A stretch of 55,114 nt of DNA from an uncultured Clostridia bacterium (GCA_947598155.1 CANQFC010000009.1:1-55114), one strand, 5' to 3'; shown: positions 45,555-54,793, counted from the first letter of the stretch. Numbers and translations: made by a program. The notes: a model not told the origin generated them from the letters alone.

Positions 45555-45584
45555 GTGGGAGGAAAATCAGATCCGATTAACCAC
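45555..45584 (+). promoter_or_regulatory. Putative second L1-binding element, upstream of rplA
   Basis: GTGGGAGG (45555-45562), inner AATC/GATT and CCAC (45581-45584) repeat the pattern seen before rplK. The rplA ribosome-binding site GGAGGA follows directly. Confidence 0.45.
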
Positions 45585-45603
45585 TTTTTTGGAGGAAATT
45601 ATT

Positions 45604-46311
45604 ATGAAACACGGAAAAAAATATATTGAGAGCGCAAAGCTCGTTTCAAAAACAAAACTTTATGATACAGCCGAGGCGCTTGAAATTGCAGTAAAAACCG
45701 CAACGGCAAAATTTGATGAAACCGTCGAGGTACATGTTCGTTTGGGCGTTGACTCACGTCACGCAGACCAGCAGGTAAGGGGCGCTGTCGTTCTTCCCAA
45801 CGGCACAGGTAAAAAGGTTCGCGTTGCCGTATTTGCAAAGGGCGATAAAGTTGACGCGGCGTTGGCCGCAGGCGCCGAATATGTCGGCGCTGAGGATTTA
45901 ATGGAAAAAATTCAGGGCGGATTTATGGACTTTGACGTCTGCATTGCCTCTCCTGATATGATGGGTATTGTAGGCCGTCTCGGTAAGGTACTCGGCCCGC
46001 GCGGATTGATGCCGTCGCCTAAGGCAGGTACTGTTACTCCCGATGTGGCAAAGGCAGTTACCGAGGCTAAGGCAGGTAAAATTGAGTACCGTCTTGACAA
46101 GACAAATATCATTCACTGCCCGATAGGCAAGGCGTCTTTCGGAGCGGATAAGCTCAGGGAAAATCTTGACACGCTTATGGACGCAATAGTTAAGGCTAAG
46201 CCCGCGGCGACAAAAGGCCAGTATATTAAGTCATGCGCGGTTGCTACGACTATGGGCCCCGGCATTAAGATTAACCCGAACAAATTCGTTGCTACGTCAG
46301 TTGCCGAATAA
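45604..46311 (+). CDS. rplA: 50S ribosomal protein L1
   Basis: This 235-residue protein contains [59 protein letters not shown] and the C-terminal [16 protein letters not shown] 45604 follows GGAGGA; sequence upstream in frame is leader. L1 binds the 23S stalk and probably its own mRNA. Confidence 0.98.
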   Translation: MKHGKKYIESAKLVSKTKLYDTAEALEIAVKTATAKFDETVEVHVRLGVDSRHADQQVRGAVVLPNGTGKKVRVAVFAKGDKVDAALAAGAEYVGAEDLMEKIQGGFMDFDVCIASPDMMGIVGRLGKVLGPRGLMPSPKAGTVTPDVAKAVTEAKAGKIEYRLDKTNIIHCPIGKASFGADKLRENLDTLMDAIVKAKPAATKGQYIKSCAVATTMGPGIKINPNKFVATSVAE

Positions 46312-46323
46312 TTTAATTTGTTA

Positions 46324-46352
46324 TTGACAAACCTTTTTAGGTGTGTTAATAT
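46324..46352 (+). promoter_or_regulatory. Internal promoter for rplJ-rplL
   Basis: TTGACA (46324-46329), 17 nt, TAATAT (46347-46352), directly after rplA. Confidence 0.85.
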
Positions 46353-46480
46353 AACTTTGCTTGCCGAAGACAGTAGGTGCATTTTGCGTAAAGGTTTTAC
46401 CCTGCCTGCCGAGGAAAAGACTTATTTACATTAAAGTTTTGAGCCTCTCTGTCTTTTGGCAGAGAGGTTTTTGTCTCATA
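46353..46480 (+). promoter_or_regulatory. L10 leader (ribosomal protein autoregulation)
   Basis: The non-coding stretch between rplA and rplJ has pairing segments (TGCTTGCCGAAGACAGTAGG and CCTGCCTGCC) and ends in an attenuator hairpin, CCTCTCTGTC with GGCAGAGAGG, followed by TTTTTGT. This is the layout of the Firmicute L10 leader, where excess L10-L12 complex promotes termination. Confidence 0.88.
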
Positions 46481-46516
46481 AAGCAAGCGTAACATTTTAA
46501 TAGGAGGTGAATTCGT

Positions 46517-47035
46517 TTGCCAAGTGAGAAAGTTTTAGAAATCAAAAAGCAACAGGTTGCGTCTCTTAAAGAAAGAATTGATGGCTCTGTTGCGGGCGTA
46601 GTTGTTGACTACAAGGGCATCAGCGTTGCCACAGACACTCAGCTTCGTAAAGAGCTTCGTGAAGCGGGCGTTGAATACACCGTTGTTAAGAACACACTTC
46701 TTAAACGCGCTATCGAGGGTACGGCTCTTGACGGTATGTCGTCAGTTCTTGAGGGGACAACAGCTATCGCTACAAGTAAGGAAGATCACGTTGCCGCAGC
46801 CCGTATTCTCCACAAATATGCGGATGTAAAGGACTCAACATTCAGCATTAAGACAGGCTATCTTGACGGCGAGGTTATCAGCCTTGATATGATTGACAGT
46901 CTTGCAAAGCTCCCGTCAAGAGAGATTTTGCTTGCAACTGTTTGCAATGCATTCAATGCGCCTATTGCCGCTTTCGCAAGAGCTATTCAGGCTATTGTTG
47001 ACAAAAACGGCGAGCCGGCTCCGGCGGCAGAATAA
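46517..47035 (+). CDS. rplJ: 50S ribosomal protein L10
   Basis: This 172-residue protein starts at TTG 46517, about 8 nt after AGGAGGTG, and begins MPSEKVLEIKKQQVASLKER. It contains VVVDYKGISVATDTQLRKEL and VVKNTLLKRA, the L10 rRNA-binding region, and an Ala-rich C-terminal helix that holds L7/L12 dimers. It is controlled by the leader upstream. Confidence 0.97.
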   Translation: MPSEKVLEIKKQQVASLKERIDGSVAGVVVDYKGISVATDTQLRKELREAGVEYTVVKNTLLKRAIEGTALDGMSSVLEGTTAIATSKEDHVAAARILHKYADVKDSTFSIKTGYLDGEVISLDMIDSLAKLPSREILLATVCNAFNAPIAAFARAIQAIVDKNGEPAPAAE

Positions 47036-47077
47036 TTTAAAAATTTATTACATTTATTTATTTGGAGGTATAATACC

Positions 47078-47455
47078 ATGGCATCAGAGAAAATTGCAGC
47101 AATGATTGAAGAAATCAAAGCTCTTACAGTTCTTGAGCTTTCAGAGCTCGTACACGCAGTAGAAGATGAGTTCGGCGTTTCCGCCGCAGCAGCAGTTGCA
47201 GTAGCAGCTCCCACAGCTGGCGTGGCAGCAGCCGAGGAAGAGAAGACGGAATTTGACGTTGAGCTTACGGAAATCGGCGCTGAAAAGATTAAGGTTATCA
47301 AGGCTGTTCGTGAGATTACAGGTCTCGGCCTTGCCGAAGCTAAGGCTCTTGTTGACGGCGCTCCTTCTAAAATTAAGGAAGCAATGCCGAAAGATGACGC
47401 TGAGGCCGCTAAAGCAAAGCTTGAAGAAGTCGGCGCAAAAGTTACTCTTAAATAA
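47078..47455 (+). CDS. rplL: 50S ribosomal protein L7/L12
   Basis: This 125-residue protein has the N-terminal dimerization helices ([20 protein letters not shown]), an Ala-rich hinge ([19 protein letters not shown]) and the C-terminal factor-binding domain ([20 protein letters not shown]). GGAGG precedes the ATG. A strong terminator follows. Confidence 0.98.
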   Translation: MASEKIAAMIEEIKALTVLELSELVHAVEDEFGVSAAAAVAVAAPTAGVAAAEEEKTEFDVELTEIGAEKIKVIKAVREITGLGLAEAKALVDGAPSKIKEAMPKDDAEAAKAKLEEVGAKVTLK

Positions 47456-47468
47456 TTTTAAACAACCG

Positions 47469-47497
47469 AAAAAGGCGCTTTTACAGAGCGCCTTTTT
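47469..47497 (+). terminator. Terminator of the ribosomal protein operon
   Basis: AAAAAGGCGCT pairs with AGCGCCTTTTTT around a short loop. Confidence 0.9.
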
Positions 47498-47562
47498 TGT
47501 TGTTGCAAGTTACTGTTAACTGTGTTAGAATAAAAATATATATCCGAAAGGGGCTTTTGCCT

Positions 47563-48003
47563 ATGTCAAAATATACCGAGCGCGCCGAATATTTATTTAG
47601 AAGCGGATATAATTGCTCGCAGGCGGTTTTTTGCGCATTTGCCTGTGATTTTGGGCTTACGGAACCTCAGGCGGCAAGGGTTTCGATAGGGCTTGGCGGA
47701 GGTATAGGCAGAATGAGGGAAATTTGCGGCGCTGTTTCGGGTGCCGCAATGCTTGTCGGCCTTGCAAGGCCCGATTTTGACAAGGCAAAGGTATATGAAA
47801 CGGTGAGGGAAATAACCGAAGAATTTAAAAAAAGCCACAGTTCCATTATCTGCAAGGATTTATTAGGGATTAAAGAAGTGGATTTTAATGAAAAGCCTGA
47901 GCCGAGAACACCTGAATTTTATTTAAAAAGACCGTGTCTTAAAATAATCTGCGATGCGGTCAGCGCAACCGAAAAAATACTGTTTTCAAAGGAGACGAAC
48001 TGA
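47563..48003 (+). CDS. C_GCAxxG_C_C family redox protein
   Basis: This 146-residue protein contains the family signature SGYNCSQAV, IGRMREICGAVSGAAM and late Cys residues (SIICKDLLG, CLKIICDAV). The conserved cysteines suggest a redox or metal role, but the function is not established. ATG 47563 lies 8 nt after GAAAGGGG. Its stop is 1 nt from the start of the GH36-like gene, so it may be the first gene of that operon. Confidence 0.85.
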   Translation: MSKYTERAEYLFRSGYNCSQAVFCAFACDFGLTEPQAARVSIGLGGGIGRMREICGAVSGAAMLVGLARPDFDKAKVYETVREITEEFKKSHSSIICKDLLGIKEVDFNEKPEPRTPEFYLKRPCLKIICDAVSATEKILFSKETN

Positions 48004-48004
48004 T

Positions 48005-50701
48005 ATGGCAGACGTTTACGCATATTCCCGTGATGACAGAATAGTAATCGGCAACAGCTGTATTGAGCGCGTATTTCAAAACACGAACGACAAGCTCCGC
48101 ACAGAAAAAATAGTGAATAAACGCGTTGAAGGCACAGTTTCTTTGGAGCTTACGGATTTTTCCGCCGAATTTTTCGTAGGATTTAAATACAAGGGTGTTC
48201 TGCGTGAAAAGACGGTGTTTTTATCGTCAAACGAGTTAATTCTTGACAACATAAATATATTCAAAAACAGGGTTGAGTTTATTTTTAAGCCATATGCCTT
48301 TTCGGGCGCAAGAATGACCTTTATTTTAAATTATGAGGTCAACAGCGGCAGTCCTTATATGTCAAAATACATTGAGATGATTGTAGACGAACAGTTTCAG
48401 CAGAATATCGTAATAGACTGTATCGACTGCGAACACCTGTGCTTTAAGGATTGCAAAGATTCTTGGTGCATAGGTAAGGTTGAAAAAGCTCATCTTAGCG
48501 GTTACCACAATTCGCTCGGCCAGCCTGTTTATTTAAACGGTATGTTTTTTGCGAGTACTTTTCCTTTGGCAGACGCAAATATTTCGGACGGTACGGCGAC
48601 AATCCGCTGTTTCAGCGGCAAGCGGTTTGACAAACTGAATTTAAGCTGCGGAACGACTTTCCGCACGTGGAACACCGTTTCGGGTGCGGCGGCAGGTACG
48701 GATTATGTTACCGTGCGCAGGGAATTTCTCAAATATATACGTTCAGTTTCAAGAAAAAATCAGCCGAGATTTCAGTATAATTCCTGGTATGACCATATGC
48801 TGGACATAACCGAAGATAATATAATGAAATCTTTTATAGAAATTGAGGACGGTATTTCTAAGGCGCTTATTCCGCCCATAGATTCTTACGTTGTTGACGA
48901 CGGGTTCAACGATTATAACGGCGATTTTTGGAATTTTAATTCAAAATTTCCAAACGGATTTTCAAATTCCGCCAAACTCGCAAAGAAACTTTCGTCAAAT
49001 TTCGGTATGTGGTTAGGGCCCCGCGGGGGTTACAATTCAAAAACGCTGACGTTTGCGAAAAGAATTGAAAAGGCGGGAAAAGGCGGATATAACCGCGCGT
49101 CGATGGACATTTGCGTTGCAGATACGCGTTATATAAAAAATATTACCGATTATTTTATAGAGACAACTGACCGCTTTGATATAAATTATTGGAAACTTGA
49201 CGGATTTTTGCTTAAAGCGTGTCCGTCAAAAAAACACGGGCACATAACGGGCGGTTTTCACGATATGTACGAGTACACGGAAATGTGGGAAAATTGGCTC
49301 AACATATTCCGCAAATTACGTATTCACCGTGAAACGAACGGCAAAGATTTATGGATAAATCAGACCTGCTACTGCAACGCGAGTCCTTTTTTCCTTCAAT
49401 GGGTCGATTCCTTTTGGATTCAGAACAGCGATGACGTTGGTTCCCTTGAAAAGACAAAGAAAGGCGAAAACCTGCTGACGGCGGATGCGGACAGACTTCT
49501 TTCGTACCGTGACAGCAAATATTACGACTTTTTCATAAAAAGGAAGTACCAATTCCCGCCGGAATACCTCTATAATCACGACCCGATTTACGGCAATACC
49601 GCAAAGGTGTCAATGACTGACGGCGAATACAGAAAATATTTGTTTATGATAGTGGCAAGGGGCTCGTTCTTCTGGGAACTCTATTATTCTTATAATATGC
49701 TTTCTCCGTCAAAATGGCGCATAAACGCCGATGTATTCCGCTTTATAAAAGATAATGCCGAGATACTTAAAAACTCTGTTTTCATAGGCTCAGACCCTGC
49801 GGACGGAGAAATTTACGGTTATTCGGCTTGGAATGAAGACGGCGGAATAGTCGCTCTTCGCAATCCGTCTTTTAAAACGAAAAAGTTTATATTTAAACTC
49901 GGCATTGATATGGGATGCGCTGAATTTTCTGGGGAAATGCTCCGAGCGAACATTTACCCTTACACGGAGAACTGCGACGCCGAGACATATTCTTACGGGG
50001 ATTCATTTACAGTAACGTTAAACGGCGGCGAGGCGGTTTTAATGAAATTTTCCGCCAAAAAAGATGACGCGCCATCGCTCATATACGGCAGATTTGCGTC
50101 GCCAAACGAGCTTTTGCTGTTCTTTGACGGCAGAAATTATATGTCGTCCGATATGATTTCGTCGGACAAAAAAATTGCCTCGGTTGATTTGCTCGATGAT
50201 TACAGCACAGTTAAAGTGACTTTTGAGGAAAATGTGCAAAAGGCTTATATCTCTTTTACCGCGAAAAGTATGTTCGGTTCACTTGCGGACGGCGAAATAA
50301 GCGCAGTGAATTACCCCGATTTTGTTTGCAGTGAAAATATAATTCCAAACGGGCGCGATTTTACTGTCGCGTTTTCCTTGGAAAATATATCCGAAAACGA
50401 CGACCTTTTGAAAACCGACGATTTGTCGCTGAAAGCGTATGACGGCGGAATGCTTTTGAACTTTTGCGGCGAGAAATCAAAGCTCAATGTAAAAACGGCG
50501 CAGGGGGACAGAATAACGCTTGTCTGCGAGCCGAATGCGCTTATAAAGCTTTACAAAAACGGGGAGCTTTTAGGCTCGTTATACTCCGAATCATATGTGA
50601 ACGCTCTTTTCGGAAAGAAAATAGAATTTTCCGAAAACGCGTCCGACATTTTAATTCTTTCAAGAGCTTTAAAATATGACGAAACGGAGATGTCGTTATG
50701 A
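48005..50701 (+). CDS. GH36-like (clan GH-D) glycoside hydrolase
   Basis: This 898-residue enzyme has an N-terminal beta-supersandwich (about 1-270), a TIM barrel with SYVVDDGFNDYNGDFWNFNS, SNFGMWLGPRGGYN and INYWKLDGFLLKACPS (the Asp in KLDG is the likely nucleophile), and a beta-rich C terminus that resembles a laminin-G-like sheet (about 770-898). GH36-type enzymes remove alpha-linked galactose or N-acetylgalactosamine. Substrate here is unknown and the family assignment is by motif only. There is no signal peptide. ATG 48005 follows AAAGGAG. The next gene overlaps it in an ATGA. Confidence 0.7.
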   Translation: MADVYAYSRDDRIVIGNSCIERVFQNTNDKLRTEKIVNKRVEGTVSLELTDFSAEFFVGFKYKGVLREKTVFLSSNELILDNINIFKNRVEFIFKPYAFSGARMTFILNYEVNSGSPYMSKYIEMIVDEQFQQNIVIDCIDCEHLCFKDCKDSWCIGKVEKAHLSGYHNSLGQPVYLNGMFFASTFPLADANISDGTATIRCFSGKRFDKLNLSCGTTFRTWNTVSGAAAGTDYVTVRREFLKYIRSVSRKNQPRFQYNSWYDHMLDITEDNIMKSFIEIEDGISKALIPPIDSYVVDDGFNDYNGDFWNFNSKFPNGFSNSAKLAKKLSSNFGMWLGPRGGYNSKTLTFAKRIEKAGKGGYNRASMDICVADTRYIKNITDYFIETTDRFDINYWKLDGFLLKACPSKKHGHITGGFHDMYEYTEMWENWLNIFRKLRIHRETNGKDLWINQTCYCNASPFFLQWVDSFWIQNSDDVGSLEKTKKGENLLTADADRLLSYRDSKYYDFFIKRKYQFPPEYLYNHDPIYGNTAKVSMTDGEYRKYLFMIVARGSFFWELYYSYNMLSPSKWRINADVFRFIKDNAEILKNSVFIGSDPADGEIYGYSAWNEDGGIVALRNPSFKTKKFIFKLGIDMGCAEFSGEMLRANIYPYTENCDAETYSYGDSFTVTLNGGEAVLMKFSAKKDDAPSLIYGRFASPNELLLFFDGRNYMSSDMISSDKKIASVDLLDDYSTVKVTFEENVQKAYISFTAKSMFGSLADGEISAVNYPDFVCSENIIPNGRDFTVAFSLENISENDDLLKTDDLSLKAYDGGMLLNFCGEKSKLNVKTAQGDRITLVCEPNALIKLYKNGELLGSLYSESYVNALFGKKIEFSENASDILILSRALKYDETEMSL

Positions 50702-53061
50702 GAGAACTCAATGAAAGGCTTTTGGCCAAAACCGACGGCAAGGCAAATGAAGGCAACATCATAACATTTGATAATGTCCGCATAACCGTTATCGGCGACA
50801 TACTCATAAGAATTGAAACTAACGGTTTTACCGACCTTCCCTCGCAGACTGTTTGGTACAGAAACGGCGGAAAAACCGCATTTAAAACGGAAAAGAACGG
50901 CGATGTTATACGCATTGTAACTGAAAAAGCAGAATTTTTCGTTAATTTAAAGAGCGGAAAATTTCTATTTGCGGTTGTTGGCGGCGAACAGCTTAAATAT
51001 GACAAAAGCCTTAATATGAAAGGTACGACACGCACTCTTGACCAAACCTTCGGCCCCGTTTCGCTTAAAGACGGAATTCTGTCGAAAAACGGCGTAACCG
51101 TTATGAATGACAGTAAAACACTACTTTTAAAGGGTGACGGAAAACTTGAAAGCCGTCAAAAAGGCTCATCTGACAAATATGTTTTTGCATACGGAAAAGA
51201 TTATATCGGCTGCCTTAACGCATTTTATTTTATAACCGGAAAGGCTCCGCTTATTCCGCGTTTTGCCCTTGGAAACTGGTGGAGCAGATACCGCGCGTAC
51301 ACTCAAAAGGAATATGAGGATTTGATGGATGAGTTTATCCGCCGCGATATTCCTATTACGGTAGCGACGGTTGATATGGATTGGCACTGGGTAAATGTTG
51401 AGGAAAAATTCAATTACCAAGGCGATAGGGGACTTATATGGAAAGGCGGATGGACGGGTTACAGCTGGAACACCGACCTTTTCCCCGATTACAAGGGCTT
51501 TCTTGAGGGGTTACACAAGAGGGATTTAAAGGTAACGCTGAATTTGCACCCCGCGGACGGCGTGCGCCCGTTTGACGATATGTATGACCAAATGTGCGAA
51601 TCCGTTGGTCAGGACAAAAACGAGCAATACCCTGTTCAGTTTGATTTAACCGACAGCGCTTTTATCAATGCGTATTTCGATGTTCTGCATCACCCTTATG
51701 AAAAGCAGGGAGTGGACTTTTGGTGGATAGACTGGCAGCAGGGCACAAAGAGCAAAAAGGCGGGGCTCGACCCGCTTTGGCTTTTAAATCATTACCATTA
51801 TCTTGACATCGCAAGGAACGGTAAGCGTCCGCTTATTTTGTCACGGTATGCGGGACTCGGCTCGCACCGTTATCCTTTGGGATTTTCGGGCGATACCGCT
51901 ATGAACTGGAAAGTTCTTGATTTTCAGCCGTATTTTACCGCGAATGCCGCAAACAGCGGTTACACTTGGTGGAGCCACGACATCGGCGGGCACCATTTCG
52001 GCGCTCACGATGACGAGCTTTATATCCGCTGGATTCAATTCGGAGTATTTTCACCGATTCTCCGCCTTCATTCAACAAGCTCAGATCTTCTCGGTAAAGA
52101 GCCTTGGAATTTTTCGTGGGCGGCTAAAACTATCGGAACTGAGTTTATGCGTTTGCGCCACAAGCTAATTCCGTATATCTATTCTATGAATTATCGCTCT
52201 TTTAACGGGGGCAGAGCGCTTTGCGAGCCAATGTATTATACATATCCGAACGACAAGGGCGCGTATTCTGTAAAAAATGAGTATATGTTCGGCTCGGAGC
52301 TACTTGTTTGCCCTGTTACCGCAAAAATAAATAAGCGTACAAAAACAGCGTTTACAAAAATATGGCTGCCCGAAGGGCGCTGGACTAATATTTTTGACGG
52401 CAGAATTTATAAGGGCGGTCAAACGGTAACAGTCACAAGCCCTATAAACTCAATTCCCGTTTTGGCAAAGGCGGGGGCGGTTATTCCGATGTCTGAGGAT
52501 TTGGGCAATTCGTGGCGCAATCCCGAAAATCTTGCCTTTGATATTTTCAGGGGAAACGGCGAATTTGAGCTTTATGAGGACGACGGTGAGACGACGGAAT
52601 TTGAAAAGGGCGATTTTTCGGCCGTTTCTGTCAGCGTTAACGAGCTCGGCGAAAACCTTAAAATCACGGTTTCCGGCGGAAAACAAATTTCGTCAATCCC
52701 CGAAAAACGCTGTTATATATTTAGATTAAAGGATATAAAATCTTTTGACGGCGCTGAAATTTATGTTAACGGCGCAAAGACCGAGGGAGATATACAAAAC
52801 GGTGAAATCCGCCTTTCGGGTATTTGTGTTGAAGACAGAATAGAAATCACAGTTACGGGCATTACCGCCAAAACCAACAAGAGCGTCCGCGAAAGAGTTC
52901 TCGACTGTTTCGTAAAATACAACGGTAACAATAACGCAAAATATGCGCTGTATATGGGCTTTAAAACTGACGACGCGAATGTTCTCCGCAGAAAAGCGCT
53001 GAAAATAAACAAAAAAAGCTTAAAGCTTTCTTTGCTTGAGGCAATTGACGCTATGGAATAA
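50698..53061 (+). CDS. Glycoside hydrolase family 31 protein
   Basis: This 787-residue enzyme has the GH31 N-terminal beta domain and a TIM barrel with RFALGNWWSRYRAYTQKEYE, TVDMDWHW, the nucleophile segment DFWWIDWQQG (Asp about residue 348) and the acid/base Asp in LGFSGDTA. A DUF5110-type beta domain follows (about 570-700) with a ~60-residue helical tail. WIDWQQG and LNLHPADGVRPF resemble GH31 members that act on alpha-galactosaminyl or galactosyl groups, but this is inference. It is cytoplasmic and translationally coupled to the GH36-like enzyme by a 4-nt overlap. Confidence 0.85.
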   Translation: MRELNERLLAKTDGKANEGNIITFDNVRITVIGDILIRIETNGFTDLPSQTVWYRNGGKTAFKTEKNGDVIRIVTEKAEFFVNLKSGKFLFAVVGGEQLKYDKSLNMKGTTRTLDQTFGPVSLKDGILSKNGVTVMNDSKTLLLKGDGKLESRQKGSSDKYVFAYGKDYIGCLNAFYFITGKAPLIPRFALGNWWSRYRAYTQKEYEDLMDEFIRRDIPITVATVDMDWHWVNVEEKFNYQGDRGLIWKGGWTGYSWNTDLFPDYKGFLEGLHKRDLKVTLNLHPADGVRPFDDMYDQMCESVGQDKNEQYPVQFDLTDSAFINAYFDVLHHPYEKQGVDFWWIDWQQGTKSKKAGLDPLWLLNHYHYLDIARNGKRPLILSRYAGLGSHRYPLGFSGDTAMNWKVLDFQPYFTANAANSGYTWWSHDIGGHHFGAHDDELYIRWIQFGVFSPILRLHSTSSDLLGKEPWNFSWAAKTIGTEFMRLRHKLIPYIYSMNYRSFNGGRALCEPMYYTYPNDKGAYSVKNEYMFGSELLVCPVTAKINKRTKTAFTKIWLPEGRWTNIFDGRIYKGGQTVTVTSPINSIPVLAKAGAVIPMSEDLGNSWRNPENLAFDIFRGNGEFELYEDDGETTEFEKGDFSAVSVSVNELGENLKITVSGGKQISSIPEKRCYIFRLKDIKSFDGAEIYVNGAKTEGDIQNGEIRLSGICVEDRIEITVTGITAKTNKSVRERVLDCFVKYNGNNNAKYALYMGFKTDDANVLRRKALKINKKSLKLSLLEAIDAME

Positions 53062-53093
53062 ATGATTTTATTTAACTTCTGATTTTCCCAAAT

Positions 53094-53150
53094 CGGTTGT
53101 TGCCGCGCCCCGCCGCGCTTAATGACGGGGCAAACCCTTTATTGAAAATC
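53094..53150 (-). repeat. Dispersed intergenic repeat, copy 4 (long form, inverted)
   Basis: On the minus strand TTTCAATAAAGGGTTTGCCC and GCGCGGCGGGGCGCGGCAAC match copy 2 at 36508-36557 over about 45 bp. The plus-strand AATGACGGGG to ATTGAAAATC (53121-53150) is repeated as copy 5. Confidence 0.55.
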
Positions 53151-53182
53151 TTTAATATAATAAACCTTTGGAGCATTTATAG

Positions 53183-53211
53183 AATGACGGGGAAGGCTCT
53201 TATTGAAAATC
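53183..53211 (-). repeat. Dispersed intergenic repeat, copy 5
   Basis: AATGACGGGGAAGGCTCTTA then TTGAAAATC on the plus strand repeats the core of copy 4, 62 bp further on. Together these copies explain most of the 273-bp gap after the GH31 gene. Confidence 0.5.
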
Positions 53212-53247
53212 GCGGCTGCCTTTGCGGGCGGCCGCTTTTTACTTTTT
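53211..53247 (+). terminator. Intrinsic terminator after the GH36-GH31 operon
   Basis: GCGGCTGCC pairs with GGCGGCCGC (bulge and G-U) followed by TTTTTACTTTTTT. Confidence 0.75.
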
Positions 53248-53268
53248 TAAAAAAAATATAAAAAACAC

Positions 53269-53320
53269 TTGACAATTGAATATACATTCAACTATAATAC
53301 GATTGAACAATCATTCAACT
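53269..53320 (+). promoter_or_regulatory. Promoter and double operator of the metal-sensor operon
   Basis: TTGACA (53269-53274), 18 nt, TATAAT (53293-53298). Two similar 19-bp near-palindromes, ATTGAATATACATTCAACT (53275-53293, in the spacer) and ATTGAACAATCATTCAACT (53302-53320, after the -10), are typical ArsR/SmtB-type operators. Binding would block polymerase. Confidence 0.85.
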
Positions 53321-53334
53321 GAAGAGGTGCGCAT

Positions 53335-53697
53335 ATGCCAAAAAACGAGTATATCTGCGATTGCAATATGGTGCATGAGGAAACGGTTTCCGATACTGTG
53401 GCAAAAATGCCGAGTATGTATATGATGAATTGTGTGGCGGATTTTTTTAAGATAATGGGCGATTCAACAAGGTGCAGGCTTTTGTTTGCCCTTTTACAGA
53501 ATGAAATGTGCGTTTGCGACTTGGCGAATGTGCTTTCTATGACTAAATCCTCAATTTCACATCAACTCAGCAAGATGAAAGAGGCGGGTATGGTAAAATC
53601 GCGGCGCAGCGGAAAAACTATTTATTATTCCCTTGACGACTCTCACATAGCTGAGATTTTTGAAGTTGGATTACAACATGTTAAACATAAAATATAA
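53335..53697 (+). CDS. ArsR/SmtB-family metal sensor (CadC/CzrA-like)
   Basis: This 120-residue winged-helix repressor has the recognition helix TKSSISHQLSKMKEAG. Two candidate metal sites are visible: an N-terminal CDC plus ELCVCDL in alpha-3 (CadC/ArsR-like Cys site), and the alpha-5 pattern DSHIAEIFEVGLQHVKH, with D-x-H and H-x-x-H spaced exactly as in CzrA zinc sensors. It should release its operators when Zn2+, Cd2+ or Pb2+ bind and so switch on itself and the CDF exporter. ATG 53335 follows GAGG. Confidence 0.92.
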   Translation: MPKNEYICDCNMVHEETVSDTVAKMPSMYMMNCVADFFKIMGDSTRCRLLFALLQNEMCVCDLANVLSMTKSSISHQLSKMKEAGMVKSRRSGKTIYYSLDDSHIAEIFEVGLQHVKHKI

Positions 53698-53761
53698 CGG
53701 CTCTTATTAACGCTGTCAAATATCGGCGCGCTGCGCCTTATAAAATTCGGAGGCTTGATTT

Positions 53762-54664
53762 ATGAAAACAAAAACTGAAAAAAATATTTTAACGGCTTTT
53801 ATTCTTAACCTTTCATTTTCAATATTTGAATTTATCGGTGGAATTTTTACGCACAGCGTTGCAATTCTTTCCGATTCGATTCACGATATAGGAGACGCCG
53901 CAAGCATAGGAATATCGTATTTCCTTGAAAAGAAAAGCAAAAAACAGCCAGATGACGTTTACACCTTCGGATATGCGAGGTATTCCGTAATCGGCAGCGT
54001 TATCACAACCGTAATTTTGCTTGTCGGCTCTATACTTGTCATAATAAACGCCGCAAAAAGACTTATAAATCCCGTGGAAATCAATTATAACGGTATGATA
54101 ATATTTGCAGTTATCGGCGCTGTCACAAATTTTGCCGCCGCATATTTTACCCGTGAGGGAGACTCTCTCAATCAAAAAGCGGTAAATCTCCATATGCTTG
54201 AGGATGTTCTTGGCTGGGTAGTTGTCTTGATAGGCGCGGTAGCTATGAAATTTACCGATATTTCGGTTATCGACCCGATAATGTCAATAGGCGTTGCGCT
54301 GTTTATATTTATAAATACTATCAATAATCTGAAAGAGGTCGTTGAGCTTTTCCTCGAAAAAACTCCCGACGGCATATCAATAGATGACATTAAAGAGCAT
54401 ATTACCGAAATTGACGGCGTAACCGATGTTCACCATATTCACCTTTGGAGCTTGGACGGCGTATTGAATTACGCGACAATGCACATTGTCACAAACGGTG
54501 ACTCCGCCGACGTAAAGCAAAAGGTGAGAGCGGAGCTTGCCGAACACAATGTTATACACGCGACTTTAGAACTTGAATTGCCCGACGAAGCGTGCTCGGA
54601 GCATAATTGCCATATTGATTACGATTCCTCGCCGTCGCATCATCACCACCACCATCACCATTGA
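53762..54664 (+). CDS. Cation diffusion facilitator metal exporter
   Basis: This 300-residue CDF protein has six membrane helices with metal site residues in LSDSIHDIGDA (helix 2) and HMLEDVLG (helix 5), and a cytoplasmic ferredoxin-like domain (about 205-280) with DVHHIHLWSLDG. It ends in CSEHNCHIDYDSSPS and eight His residues, a natural metal-binding tail. It exports Zn2+ or similar ions using proton exchange. It is 65 nt after the ArsR-type regulator gene and is expected to be induced by the same metals. Confidence 0.93.
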   Translation: MKTKTEKNILTAFILNLSFSIFEFIGGIFTHSVAILSDSIHDIGDAASIGISYFLEKKSKKQPDDVYTFGYARYSVIGSVITTVILLVGSILVIINAAKRLINPVEINYNGMIIFAVIGAVTNFAAAYFTREGDSLNQKAVNLHMLEDVLGWVVVLIGAVAMKFTDISVIDPIMSIGVALFIFINTINNLKEVVELFLEKTPDGISIDDIKEHITEIDGVTDVHHIHLWSLDGVLNYATMHIVTNGDSADVKQKVRAELAEHNVIHATLELELPDEACSEHNCHIDYDSSPSHHHHHHHH

Positions 54665-54666
54665 GA

Positions 54667-54711
54667 AAAGCGGAACCGAAAGTTAAACTTCGGCGTTATG
54701 TTTCCGTTTTG
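54667..54711 (+). terminator. Terminator of the CDF gene
   Basis: CGGAA/TTCCG with an inner CCGAA/TTCGG stem, followed by TTTTGTTT. Confidence 0.65.
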
Positions 54712-54764
54712 TTTGAAACACCCGGTTGAGTTTCAAAAAAGATAAAAAATTTGAAAAAAAGTTG

Positions 54765-54793
54765 TTGACATTTGTCACTTGTTTTGTTATTAT
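54765..54793 (+). promoter_or_regulatory. rRNA operon promoter
   Basis: TTGACA (54765-54770), 17 nt, TATTAT (54788-54793), preceded by an A-rich UP-like tract. It drives the rRNA operon whose 16S gene starts near 55086. Confidence 0.88.

Noticed and set aside
54641-54664. Eight His codons as a cloning tag
   Set aside because: They follow a natural His/Cys-rich CDF C terminus in genomic context with a native terminator; His tails occur in metal exporters.
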